64,000 nucleotides of DNA, taken from contig NZ_JAGINW010000001.1 of the NCBI RefSeq assembly GCF_017876405.1, positions 8,135,203 to 8,199,202 of the forward strand. The letters run 5' to 3'. Both the position numbers and the translations under genes were made by a program. This DNA comes from Kibdelosporangium banguiense. Lineage in GTDB: Bacteria; Actinomycetota; Actinomycetes; Mycobacteriales; Pseudonocardiaceae. This document shows, one piece after another, positions 18,216 to 26,131 of the stretch (positions are counted from its first letter, which is position 1; every line of letters starts with the position of its first letter). A model generated the notes under the pieces. It saw only the letters and a program-made list of their open reading frames with translations, ran no database searches and was not told the origin of the DNA.

Positions 18216-21200
18216 CCGAGGTGCCGTCGACCGAGCAGATCGTCAGCGCGCTCCGGCAGTCCATGATGGACAACGAGCGGCTGAGGGCGGACAACGAGCG
18301 GCTCACCGCGGCGGTGCGGGAACCGATCGCGATCATCGGGATCGGCTGCCGCTACCCGGGTGGCGTGAGCTCGCCCGCGGATCTCTGGCAGCTGGTGACC
18401 GACGGCACCGACGCCGTCGGGCAGTTCCCCGAGGACCGGGGCTGGGACATCGAGGCGCTTTACGACCCCGATGGCGGGAAACCGGGCACGACCTACTCCC
18501 GTGACGGCGGATTCCTGTACGACGCCGCGGACTTCGACCCGGACTTCTTCGGTATCTCCCCGCGCGAGGCGATCACGCTGGACCCGCAGCAGCGGCTGTT
18601 CCTCGAGACGTCGTGGGAGGCGGTCGAACAGGCCGGTATCGTGCCGTCCACGTTGCGCGGCAGCAAGACCGGGGTGTTCGCCGGTGTGATGTTCCACGAC
18701 TACGGCATGGGCAGCAGCGACGGTGGCATGATCTCCGGCCGGGTGGCGTACACGTTGGGCCTCGAAGGCCCGGTGGTGAGCGTGGACACGGCTTGCTCGT
18801 CGTCACTGGTGACGTTGCACTGGGCAGTGCAGTCGCTGCGCCGCGGTGAGTCGTCGCTGGCGTTGGCCGGCGGTGTCACCGTGATGACGACACCCGACAT
18901 GTTCGTGTACTTCAGCGAGCAGCGAGGCCTCGCACGCGACGGCCGGTGCAAGGCGTTCGGCGCAGGCGCTGACGGCGTCGGATGTGCGGAGGGCGCCGGT
19001 GTCGTGCTGTTGGAGCGGTTGTCGGACGCTCGTCGCAACGGCCACGAGGTACTGGCGGTCATCCGGGGGAGCGCGGTCAACTCCGACGGCGCCTCCGCCG
19101 GGATCACCGTGCCGAACGGTCCCGCGCAGCAACGGGTGATCCGCGACGCGCTGGCCGACGCCGGCCTCAAGACGTCCGATGTGGACTATGTGGAGGCGCA
19201 CGGCACAGGCACGAAGCTGGGTGACCCGATCGAGGCGCAGGCGTTGCTGGCGACCTACGGGCGTGATCGCCCGGAGCCGGTGCTGCTGGGGTCGTTCAAG
19301 TCGAACGTCGGCCACACGCTGGCAGCAGGCGGTGTGGGCGGCGTGATCAAGGCCGTACTGGCGATCCGGCACGGTGTGCTGCCCAAGACCCTGCATGCCG
19401 AGGAACCCTCGCCGCACGTCGACTGGTCCGCAGGCAACGTGCAACTGGTGACCGAGGCCCGGCAATGGCCTGAGACCGGCCACGTCCGGCGTGCCGGTGT
19501 GTCGGCGTTCGGGATCAGCGGTACCAACGCGCACGCGATCATCGAACAGGCCCCGCCGGTCGAGCCCGCGCCTGCACCTGCCGAATCCGGGCCAGTGGTC
19601 TGGGCACTCTCGGCGTACAACGCGGACGCCTTGGCGGGCCAGGCATCCCGGCTGGCCGCGCACGCGACCGGCCGTCCGGAGCAATCATCGGCCGATATCG
19701 GCTACTCGCTTGTCAACACTCGTGCCCTGCAGGACCACCGCGCCGTCGTTGTCGCCAGTGATCGCGACGCGGCCGTGCGTGCTCTCAACGGGCTCGCCGC
19801 GGGCTCGTTTCCCGCTGGGGTTGTCCAAGGCGTGGCCGGTGCTGGCGGACGCGTGGCATTCCTGTTCACAGGTCAGGGTTCCCAGCGGCTCGGTATGGGT
19901 GCGGAGCTGTACTCCGCGTACCCGGTGTTCGCCGAGGCGCTGGACGCGGTGTGTGACGAGCTTGCCGTCTACCTGGAGCACCCGCTCAAGAAGGTGATCC
20001 TTGGCGAGCAGGAGTTGCTCGACCAGACGGGATACACGCAGCCCGCGCTGTTCGCAGTCGAGGTGGCGCTGTTCCGTTTGCTGGAGTCGTGGGGCGCCAA
20101 GCCCGATGTCCTGTTGGGACACTCGATCGGCGAGCTGGCCGCCGCGCACGTCGCCGACGTGTTGTCGCTGGCCGACGCATGTGCATTGGTCGCTGCCCGG
20201 GCCAGTCTGATGCAGGCACTGCCCGCCGGCGGGGCGATGGTGGCGGTCGCGGCTACGGAAGAAGACGTGACGCCGCTGTTGACCGAGCGCGTGAGTATCG
20301 CCGCGATCAACGGCCCGCAGTCGGTTGTGATCTCCGGTGACGAGGACGCCGCGCTCGCGATCGCCGCGCAGCTGGCCGAACAGGGTCGCAAGACCACGCG
20401 GTTGCGCGTGTCGCACGCGTTCCACTCGCCGTTGATGGAGCCGATGCTGGCCGAGTTCGGCCAGATCGCCGCCAAGCTCTCGTTCGCCAAGCCGTCGATC
20501 CCGATCGTGTCCACAGTGTCCGGTTCGGTGACCGATGACGTGGCCACGCCGGAGTACTGGGTCGAGCAGGTGCGCGCGGCAGTGCGCTTCACCGACGGAG
20601 TCCGCGCGCTGGCCGACAGTGGCGTGACCACCTTCGTCGAGGTCGGCCCGGACGCGATCCTGACCGCGATGGGCCAGGGCTGCGGGCTTGACGGCGCTTT
20701 CGTGCCGGTGATGCGCAAGACCCGGCCGGAGGCGGAGACCGTTCTCGGCGCGCTCGGCACACTGCACGCGAACAGCTCCACAGTGGACTTGACGGCGCTC
20801 TTCCCCGGTGGCCGCCGGGTGGAGCTGCCGACGTATGCCTTCCAGCACAAGCGGTACTGGGCGGACGACCCGACCTGCTCGGGAAGCGGGCGTGGCGTGG
20901 CCGAGGCCGGCCAGGTCGCTGCCGACCACCCGCTGATCGGCGCGGTCATCTCGGCGGCCGATTCCGGCGGCGTCGTCCTGACCGGCAAGCTGTCGCTGCG
21001 CGCCCAACCATGGCTCGCCGATCACGTCGTCCAGGGACTGGCGCTGTTCCCCGGCACCGGGTTCGTCGAGCTGGCGATCCGGGCGGGCGACGAGGTCGGC
21101 TGCGGGACTCTGGAGGAGCTCACGCTCGCCGCACCGCTGGTGCTGCCGGAGACCGGTGGCGTCCAGGTCCAGGTGGTCGTCGGCGGTGCTGACGAGTCCG

Positions 21201-23647
21201 GCAGACGTCCGGTGAGCGTGTACTCGCGCCCCGACGACGCCAAGCAGGACGACAGCTGGACGCAGCACGGCACCGGCTGGCTCTCCGAGGCGGTGCCGCA
21301 GGCTCCGGTGTCGCGGGAATGGCCGCCCGCGGGTGCGGTCGAGGTCGATGTGGCCGACCGCTACGACGGGCTCGCCGCCCAGGGATTCGACTACGGACCG
21401 GTGTTCGCCAACCTGCGCAAGGCATGGGTGATCGGTGACATGATCGCCGCCGAGGTCACCCTGCCCGAGCAGGCCCATTCGGTCGCCGGTTCCTTCGGCC
21501 TGCACCCAGGCCTGCTGGACTCGGCGCTGCACACGATCGGGCTCGCCGGGCCGACCGAGGACAAGCCGGTGCTGCCGTTCGCCTGGTCCGGTGTGACGCT
21601 GCACGCTGTCGGCGCGTCCAGCCTGCGCGTGCTGATCTCCTCTGACGTGGCGAACACCATCGCCCTGACCGCGACCGACCCGTCCGGCAACCCGGTCGTC
21701 ACGGTGAACTCCCTGGCGCTGCGCCCGATCGCGGACGGCGCGTTGGGCGGCCCGCGTTCGGCGGTCGACGACTCACTGTTCCATGTGGACTGGATACCGT
21801 GGTCGGCCGACCCGGCCGCTGTGGGTACCTGTGCGGTACTCGGCGAAGACAACCTCGATATCGCCGCAGCGATCTCGGCGTCAGGCGGCAGTGCACATCA
21901 CTACGCGGATCTCGCCTCGCTGACCGCGGCAGCAGCCGTGCCGGACGTCGTGTTCGCGCCATTTCACGCCGACCCGACTGATGACGTTGGCGCGGCAGCT
22001 CGTTCAGCGGTGCACCGGATCCTCGCCCTGGCCCAGTCATGGGTGTCCGATGAGGCCCTTGCCAAGTCCCGCCTGGTCGTGATCACCAAGGGAGCCATCG
22101 CAACCGCCGCCACTGAGGGCGTCGACGATCTCACCCACGCGGCCGTGTGGGGCGTGGTGCGATCTGCCCAGGTGGAGTACCCGGACCGCTTCATGGTTGT
22201 CGACGTCGACGGCGGCGACCTTCCGCTCGCAACAGTTCTCGCTGGCATGGATGCGGGCGAGGGTGGGCTGGCGGTCCGTGCCGGCAAGGTCCTGGCGAAC
22301 CGCTTGGCCAAGCACACCACGACTTCGGCCCCGGTTTCACTGGATCCGGACGGCACGGTTCTGGTGACTGGTGGAACCGGCGTGCTCGGTGCATTGGTCG
22401 CCAAGCACCTGGTGACCCGGCACGGCGTGCGGAACCTGGTCCTGACCAGCCGTCGTGGCCTGGATGCGCCTGGTGCCAAGGATTTGCAGGCCGAACTGCT
22501 CTCGTCAGGTGCTACGGACGTGACAGTCGCGGCGTGTGACATCGCCGACCGTGAGTCGCTGCGGCAGCTCCTGGCAACAGTGCCGGGCCTGAATGCCGTC
22601 GTGCACACCGCCGGTGTCACGGACGACGGCGTGCTGTTGGCGTTGACACCCGAACGAATGGACGCGGTGGCGCGCCCCAAGGTGGACGCCGCCTGGAATC
22701 TCCACTCGCTGACCAAGGATCTCGGCCTGGCCGCGTTCGTCCTGTTCTCCTCGGCCACCGGAGCCCTTGGCGGCGCCGGACAGGCCAACTACTCGGCGGC
22801 GAATGTGTTCCTGGACGCGTTGGCACAACACCGTTCGGCCCTCGGGCTGCCTGCGGTCTCGCTTGGGTGGGGCCTGTGGTCGGAAGCCGGCATGGCCAGC
22901 GAACTGACCGAGACAGACCTGGCCCGGATGGCCCGTTCCGGCGTGCTGGGCCTCTCCTCGGCGGACGGCCTGGAACTGTTCGACGCCACTCTCGGCGCAG
23001 ATCACCCCGCCCTGGTGCCCATCCGCCTGGACGTGTCGAAGCTGCGTGGTGACAACGTGGCCCCCATGTTCCGTGGCCTGGTTCGCGCCACACCACGGCG
23101 GCGCGCGGAAGTGGTCGACGACTCGTGGTCACGCCTGGGAACCATGTCCCCGGAGGAGCGCGAACGAGCGCTGGTGGACCTGGTGTGCGGGACCGCCGCG
23201 GCGGTACTCGGCCACGACAGCCGCAACGCGATCGATGCCCGCAAGGGCTTCATCGAACTCGGCTTCGACTCACTGACAGCGATCGAGCTGCGCAACAAGC
23301 TCGACGCGATCACCGGCCTGAGGTTGCCGGCGACGCTGATCTTCGACTACCCGTCACCCGCGGCCCTGTCGGATCACCTGCACACCGAGTTCGCCGAAAC
23401 ACAGAGTGCGCAGCCTTCGCCGGGCCAGACCGGGGCGGTGGACCAGCAACTGGCGGCCCTGGAAGCGGCCTTGGGCGAAGCGACCGCCGACGAAACCGAA
23501 CACGCCCGGATCGCCATCCGGCTCAAGGCACTCGTCACCAGCTGGACCGAGAGCCGCCGCACGGACATCCCCGGGGAAAGCCTCGAGGAGGCAACAGCCG
23601 ACGAGTTGTTCGCCATGCTTGACGAAGAGCTGGAGTCCTCCGGCTGA
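18212..23647 (+). CDS. PKS-B: type I modular polyketide synthase, module 4
   Basis: A single-module protein of 1811 residues. It starts with GTG 18212 inside the PKS-A stop (GTGA overlap), with GAGGTGAG five bases upstream. Residues 1-36 are a charged N-terminal docking helix (SALRQSMMDNERLRADNERL) that suits the PKS-A tail. The C-terminus ends ATADELFAMLDEELESSG, a docking type that suits the YLKRATTDL-type N-termini of PKS-D, -E and -F rather than PKS-C. The direct gene coupling with PKS-A supports its use as second protein of the line. A strong hairpin at 23671-23703 follows and probably ends the PKS-A/B transcript. Confidence 0.95.
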   Translation: MTEVPSTEQIVSALRQSMMDNERLRADNERLTAAVREPIAIIGIGCRYPGGVSSPADLWQLVTDGTDAVGQFPEDRGWDIEALYDPDGGKPGTTYSRDGGFLYDAADFDPDFFGISPREAITLDPQQRLFLETSWEAVEQAGIVPSTLRGSKTGVFAGVMFHDYGMGSSDGGMISGRVAYTLGLEGPVVSVDTACSSSLVTLHWAVQSLRRGESSLALAGGVTVMTTPDMFVYFSEQRGLARDGRCKAFGAGADGVGCAEGAGVVLLERLSDARRNGHEVLAVIRGSAVNSDGASAGITVPNGPAQQRVIRDALADAGLKTSDVDYVEAHGTGTKLGDPIEAQALLATYGRDRPEPVLLGSFKSNVGHTLAAGGVGGVIKAVLAIRHGVLPKTLHAEEPSPHVDWSAGNVQLVTEARQWPETGHVRRAGVSAFGISGTNAHAIIEQAPPVEPAPAPAESGPVVWALSAYNADALAGQASRLAAHATGRPEQSSADIGYSLVNTRALQDHRAVVVASDRDAAVRALNGLAAGSFPAGVVQGVAGAGGRVAFLFTGQGSQRLGMGAELYSAYPVFAEALDAVCDELAVYLEHPLKKVILGEQELLDQTGYTQPALFAVEVALFRLLESWGAKPDVLLGHSIGELAAAHVADVLSLADACALVAARASLMQALPAGGAMVAVAATEEDVTPLLTERVSIAAINGPQSVVISGDEDAALAIAAQLAEQGRKTTRLRVSHAFHSPLMEPMLAEFGQIAAKLSFAKPSIPIVSTVSGSVTDDVATPEYWVEQVRAAVRFTDGVRALADSGVTTFVEVGPDAILTAMGQGCGLDGAFVPVMRKTRPEAETVLGALGTLHANSSTVDLTALFPGGRRVELPTYAFQHKRYWADDPTCSGSGRGVAEAGQVAADHPLIGAVISAADSGGVVLTGKLSLRAQPWLADHVVQGLALFPGTGFVELAIRAGDEVGCGTLEELTLAAPLVLPETGGVQVQVVVGGADESGRRPVSVYSRPDDAKQDDSWTQHGTGWLSEAVPQAPVSREWPPAGAVEVDVADRYDGLAAQGFDYGPVFANLRKAWVIGDMIAAEVTLPEQAHSVAGSFGLHPGLLDSALHTIGLAGPTEDKPVLPFAWSGVTLHAVGASSLRVLISSDVANTIALTATDPSGNPVVTVNSLALRPIADGALGGPRSAVDDSLFHVDWIPWSADPAAVGTCAVLGEDNLDIAAAISASGGSAHHYADLASLTAAAAVPDVVFAPFHADPTDDVGAAARSAVHRILALAQSWVSDEALAKSRLVVITKGAIATAATEGVDDLTHAAVWGVVRSAQVEYPDRFMVVDVDGGDLPLATVLAGMDAGEGGLAVRAGKVLANRLAKHTTTSAPVSLDPDGTVLVTGGTGVLGALVAKHLVTRHGVRNLVLTSRRGLDAPGAKDLQAELLSSGATDVTVAACDIADRESLRQLLATVPGLNAVVHTAGVTDDGVLLALTPERMDAVARPKVDAAWNLHSLTKDLGLAAFVLFSSATGALGGAGQANYSAANVFLDALAQHRSALGLPAVSLGWGLWSEAGMASELTETDLARMARSGVLGLSSADGLELFDATLGADHPALVPIRLDVSKLRGDNVAPMFRGLVRATPRRRAEVVDDSWSRLGTMSPEERERALVDLVCGTAAAVLGHDSRNAIDARKGFIELGFDSLTAIELRNKLDAITGLRLPATLIFDYPSPAALSDHLHTEFAETQSAQPSPGQTGAVDQQLAALEAALGEATADETEHARIAIRLKALVTSWTESRRTDIPGESLEEATADELFAMLDEELESSG
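18320..23395 (+). other. PKS module 4: KS-AT(malonyl)-DH-KR(B)-ACP
   Basis: KS Cys is in DTACSSS (codon 18794). AT from about 19849 has GHSIGE and HAFH at 20414-20425 (malonyl). DH from 20927 has ADHVVQGLALFPG, DYGP and DSALH, all intact. KR from about 22343 has GGTGVLG, TDD at the LDD position (B-type) and Tyr in GQANYSAAN. ACP GFDSL has its Ser codon at 23270. Expected outcome: an enoyl unit. Confidence 0.85.
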
Positions 23648-23670
23648 GGACCCACATCGAAACACGAGAA

Positions 23671-23703
23671 ACAAACCCGTGCCCGGTTCGGGCACGGGTT
23701 TGT
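23671..23703. terminator. Strong intrinsic terminator after PKS-B
   Basis: A perfect 15-base inverted repeat (23671-23685 with 23689-23703) encloses a 3-base loop (GTT). The stem starts with ACAAACCCG and closes with CGGGTTTGT. It lies 24 bases after the PKS-B stop and ends 23 bases before the next start, so it should separate the PKS-A/B transcript from the secreted-protein gene. Confidence 0.85.
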
Positions 23704-23726
23704 TCGTCATCACACCAGGAGGCAAC

Positions 23727-24728
23727 GTGAGAGGACGTTTACATCTGCTTTGCTGCGCCGCGTTGACAGCGACGGCCGTGCTTCTGCCCACCGCCACAGC
23801 TTCGGCAGCGGCGTGCACATGGAGTGCGACGAGCTTGGCTGTGCCCATTGGCGCCACATGGGCACAGGTCCAAGCGACCGACCACCAGGGCGGCTACTCG
23901 GGGACGGCCTGGTTCCCCGCGAACAGCACGAGACACGTCGTGTCCTGGAAGAACGGCGGAATCACCGACTACGGCACGATTCCGAACACCACGGCGAGCC
24001 AGGTCCAGGACTCCAACCGGGCGGGAACACTCGTCGGCACGCGGCACAACGGCAGCCTCGGCGCCCAACGTTCCTTCCGTACCAACGGCGGCGCGATAGA
24101 AACTCTGCCGGCACCGCTCGAAGCCGTCTACTCCAAGGCGTACGCGATCAGCGACACAGGTGACGTCGTCGGCGGCCTCACGGACAGGCGCTCGGGCAAG
24201 CTGGCCGATGTCGCGGTGCGCTGGCCCGCGGGCCAGCCGGACCAGGTCGTCGAACTGGCGGGCGCACCTGTGGGTGCCCTGGCCGTGGATCTGGACGAGA
24301 ACGGCACCGTCCTGCTGCGGATCCCGGACGCCAATGGGAACACCTGGCCGTACCTGTGGCGCGACGGCGTGACCACGCCGCTGAACCGGCTCCCTGGTGC
24401 GACAAGCATGCTTGGGAACGCCATCGCCAACGGCAGGGTGGTCGGGACGGTCACGACCTCTGCCGGCACTCAGGGCGTGTTCTGGGACAAGGACGGCGTT
24501 CCGCGTACTCTGCCGGGCAGCACGGCCGGGCGGTCCATCAACCGGGACGGCCTGATCGAGGGCGAGATCAGTTCATCGCCGGGCACTTCGGGTGTGTGGC
24601 GGCTCGGTACGTTCGAAGCGAACCTCGGTACCGACGCCCGCACGGAGACCGTCGGCGACGACGGCTCGATCGGCGGCTACCGCTACAACGGCGGCCAGTA
24701 CCAGCCAACAGTCTGGCGCTGCGCGTAG
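23727..24728 (+). CDS. Secreted protein with HAF-like repeats
   Basis: GTG 23727 is chosen because AGGAGG lies four bases upstream; the frame is open further upstream but runs through the PKS-B end and the terminator. The 333-residue product begins with a Sec signal peptide (basic RGR, hydrophobic core to about residue 20, ATASA near residue 27). The mature part has repeated stretches such as AYAISDTGDVVGG, AVRWPAG and GVFWDKDG, resembling HAF-type extracellular beta-propeller repeats. No catalytic motif was seen. It sits between PKS genes without an obvious biosynthetic task and may be a passenger gene or an extracellular protein unrelated to the polyketide. The HAF assignment rests on pattern similarity only. 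Confidence 0.7.
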   Translation: MRGRLHLLCCAALTATAVLLPTATASAAACTWSATSLAVPIGATWAQVQATDHQGGYSGTAWFPANSTRHVVSWKNGGITDYGTIPNTTASQVQDSNRAGTLVGTRHNGSLGAQRSFRTNGGAIETLPAPLEAVYSKAYAISDTGDVVGGLTDRRSGKLADVAVRWPAGQPDQVVELAGAPVGALAVDLDENGTVLLRIPDANGNTWPYLWRDGVTTPLNRLPGATSMLGNAIANGRVVGTVTTSAGTQGVFWDKDGVPRTLPGSTAGRSINRDGLIEGEISSSPGTSGVWRLGTFEANLGTDARTETVGDDGSIGGYRYNGGQYQPTVWRCA

Positions 24729-24747
24729 TCCGTAGGGACTCGGGCGT

Positions 24748-24787
24748 TCTCCCGGCCGGCTCGGGCAGGCCCCGGTCAGCCGGGAGA
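24748..24787. terminator. Hairpin between convergent genes
   Basis: Arms at 24748-24756 and 24779-24787 (TCTCCCGGC with GCCGGGAGA) enclose 22 bases. It lies between the plus-strand secreted-protein gene and the minus-strand PqqD-like gene, and could terminate transcription from both sides. Confidence 0.55.
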
Positions 24788-24794
24788 GGGGTCG

Positions 24795-25067
24795 TCAGGC
24801 CTCGGTGAGCAGGCCGATCGCGCACAGGGAGCCGACCAGGACGACCATGTCGTAGCGGACTTCCGCAGGGTCTGCGTTCCAGTGGCCGGCCAGGATGGCC
24901 GCGGCGCGGTCGATGTCACCGTCGTGCTGCTTGAGCATGATCCACATGGCGGCGGCGGCCGGGGCGCACTCGACGTGCCTGCGCGTGGTGTGGCAGACCA
25001 GTTCCAGGTGGCCGTTCGGCAGCATCCGCTGGGTTACGCCGACCGCGGTGTTGATTGTCGTGGTCAT
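24795..25067 (-). CDS. PqqD-like small protein (RRE-type fold)
   Basis: The start at 25067 follows GGAGG by 8 bases on the minus strand, giving 90 residues; an upstream in-frame start at 25106 lacks such a site. The C-terminal two thirds (HVECAPAAAAMWIMLKQHDG, then a D(I/P)AEVRYDMVVLVGSL-like helix, ending IGLLTEA) follow the PqqD pattern of an N-terminal beta hairpin plus three helices. PqqD-type proteins bind leader peptides and present them to partner enzymes in ribosomal peptide maturation. No precursor peptide, radical SAM enzyme, leader protease or lasso cyclase is visible nearby, so its role is unknown. It lies downstream of the thioesterase gene on the same strand. Confidence 0.72.
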   Translation of the reverse strand: MTTTINTAVGVTQRMLPNGHLELVCHTTRRHVECAPAAAAMWIMLKQHDGDIDRAAAILAGHWNADPAEVRYDMVVLVGSLCAIGLLTEA

Positions 25068-25182
25068 TGTCTCTGCCTCCGAAGGCTCGATGCCGGTCGC
25101 TCTCAACTTGCTGTGTCCAGCATCGCCGCATCGGGTGTGATCAACCAGTGGGGACGCAGGCCAACCAGAGATGGGGCTAGCC

Positions 25183-25202
25183 CACCCCTACACATAGGGG
25201 TG
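25183..25202. repeat. Perfect palindrome CACCCCTA-CACA-TAGGGGTG
   Basis: Two 8-base arms around CACA cover the thioesterase stop codon (25188-25190) and lie about 115 bases upstream of the PqqD-like start. Each arm contains the TAGGGGT core that recurs before PKS-C, the glycosyltransferase and PKS-D. It could be a regulator site for the PqqD-like gene or simply a small terminator hairpin. Confidence 0.6.
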
Positions 25203-25958
25203 CGCCGACCACTCGGTCAGCTGCCGCTCGACCGCCGCCAGGACCTGCTCGATCTGGGCGTGCAGATAGAAATGACCACCGGGGAACACCTTCGTCTCGC
25301 ACGACGCGGTGGTGTGGGCGGCCCAGGCGGTCGCCTCCGGCAGTTCGGTCACCGGGTCGTTGTCGCCGACAAGGACCCGGATCGGGCAGCTCAGCTCGGC
25401 ACCGGGCTGATGCTGGTACGTCTCAACGGCTTTGTAGTCACCACGAACCGCGGGCAGCACCATGCGCAGCAGTTCGTCGTCGCCCAGCACGCCGGGATCG
25501 GTGCCGCTGAGCTCCCGGAGAGCCGCGATCAGGCCCTCTTCGTCGCGCTGGTGGACGTATTCGACCCGTTGCACGGCAGGGGCCCGGCAGGCCGACGCGA
25601 ACAGGCCCAGCACCCGTGTGCCGTGCCGTTCCAGGCGTCTGGCGACCTCGTAGGCGACCGTTGCGCCCATGCTGTGGCCGAACAGGGCCATCGGCCGGTC
25701 GGACCAGGCTCGCAGGTCGTCGACGATGCCGTCGGCCAGCTCACCCAGGTCGTCCACGCAGCGTTCGGCCCGGCGGTCCTGGCGGCCGGGATACTGCACG
25801 GCCACCATCTCGGCGTGCGGTGTCAATGCCCGCGACAGCGGGAAGTAGAAGGTGGCGGAACCACCGGCGTGCGGAAAGCAGACCAACCGGACGGGTGCGT
25901 CGTCAACAGCGTGAAATCTGCGGATCCACAGGCTGGATTCTTTGATCAGAGCTGCCAT
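25188..25958 (-). CDS. Type II thioesterase (alpha/beta hydrolase)
   Basis: A stand-alone editing thioesterase of 256 residues, the usual size. It hydrolyses aberrant acyl groups from PKS carrier proteins. The catalytic triad is visible: Ser96 in GHSMG (94-98), Asp201 in VGDNDP, and His229 in GGHFYL. FPHAGG near residue 30 is the oxyanion region. ATG 25958 is chosen for family length although its ribosome site is weak; the frame extends 18 codons further upstream. It is divergent from the LAL regulator gene, with 173 bases between the two starts. Confidence 0.92.
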   Translation of the reverse strand: MAALIKESSLWIRRFHAVDDAPVRLVCFPHAGGSATFYFPLSRALTPHAEMVAVQYPGRQDRRAERCVDDLGELADGIVDDLRAWSDRPMALFGHSMGATVAYEVARRLERHGTRVLGLFASACRAPAVQRVEYVHQRDEEGLIAALRELSGTDPGVLGDDELLRMVLPAVRGDYKAVETYQHQPGAELSCPIRVLVGDNDPVTELPEATAWAAHTTASCETKVFPGGHFYLHAQIEQVLAAVERQLTEWSAHPYV

Positions 25959-26131
25959 ATGTCCATGATGCTCAGGGGTTACGGGCACCCGGCAACCCCT
26001 TACTTGAAACACCTCCTCGGTTACTGTCCGCTATTGCCCGTGACGCCATTCGAGGGACTTTAGGTCGCGGTTGGATGTGCTTGTCATCGTGGTGCCATCA
26101 CCGTATCGACCGCGCCGTCAAAGGAGCTACG
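25959..26131. promoter_or_regulatory. Divergent promoter region of thioesterase and LAL regulator
   Basis: The 173-base gap contains an inverted repeat, AGGGGTT (25974-25980) and AACCCCT (25994-26000), with 13 bases between. The arms share the AGGGGT core of the boxes at other promoters of the cluster. Its position between the two starts would let the regulator control both genes. AAGGAG (26121-26126) is the ribosome site of the regulator gene. Confidence 0.5.

Noticed and set aside
23406..23726. N-terminal extension of the secreted-protein frame through the PKS-B end
   Set aside because: It is out of phase with PKS-B, arginine-rich, crosses the terminator hairpin, and would bury the signal peptide. 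GTG 23727 has AGGAGG in place.
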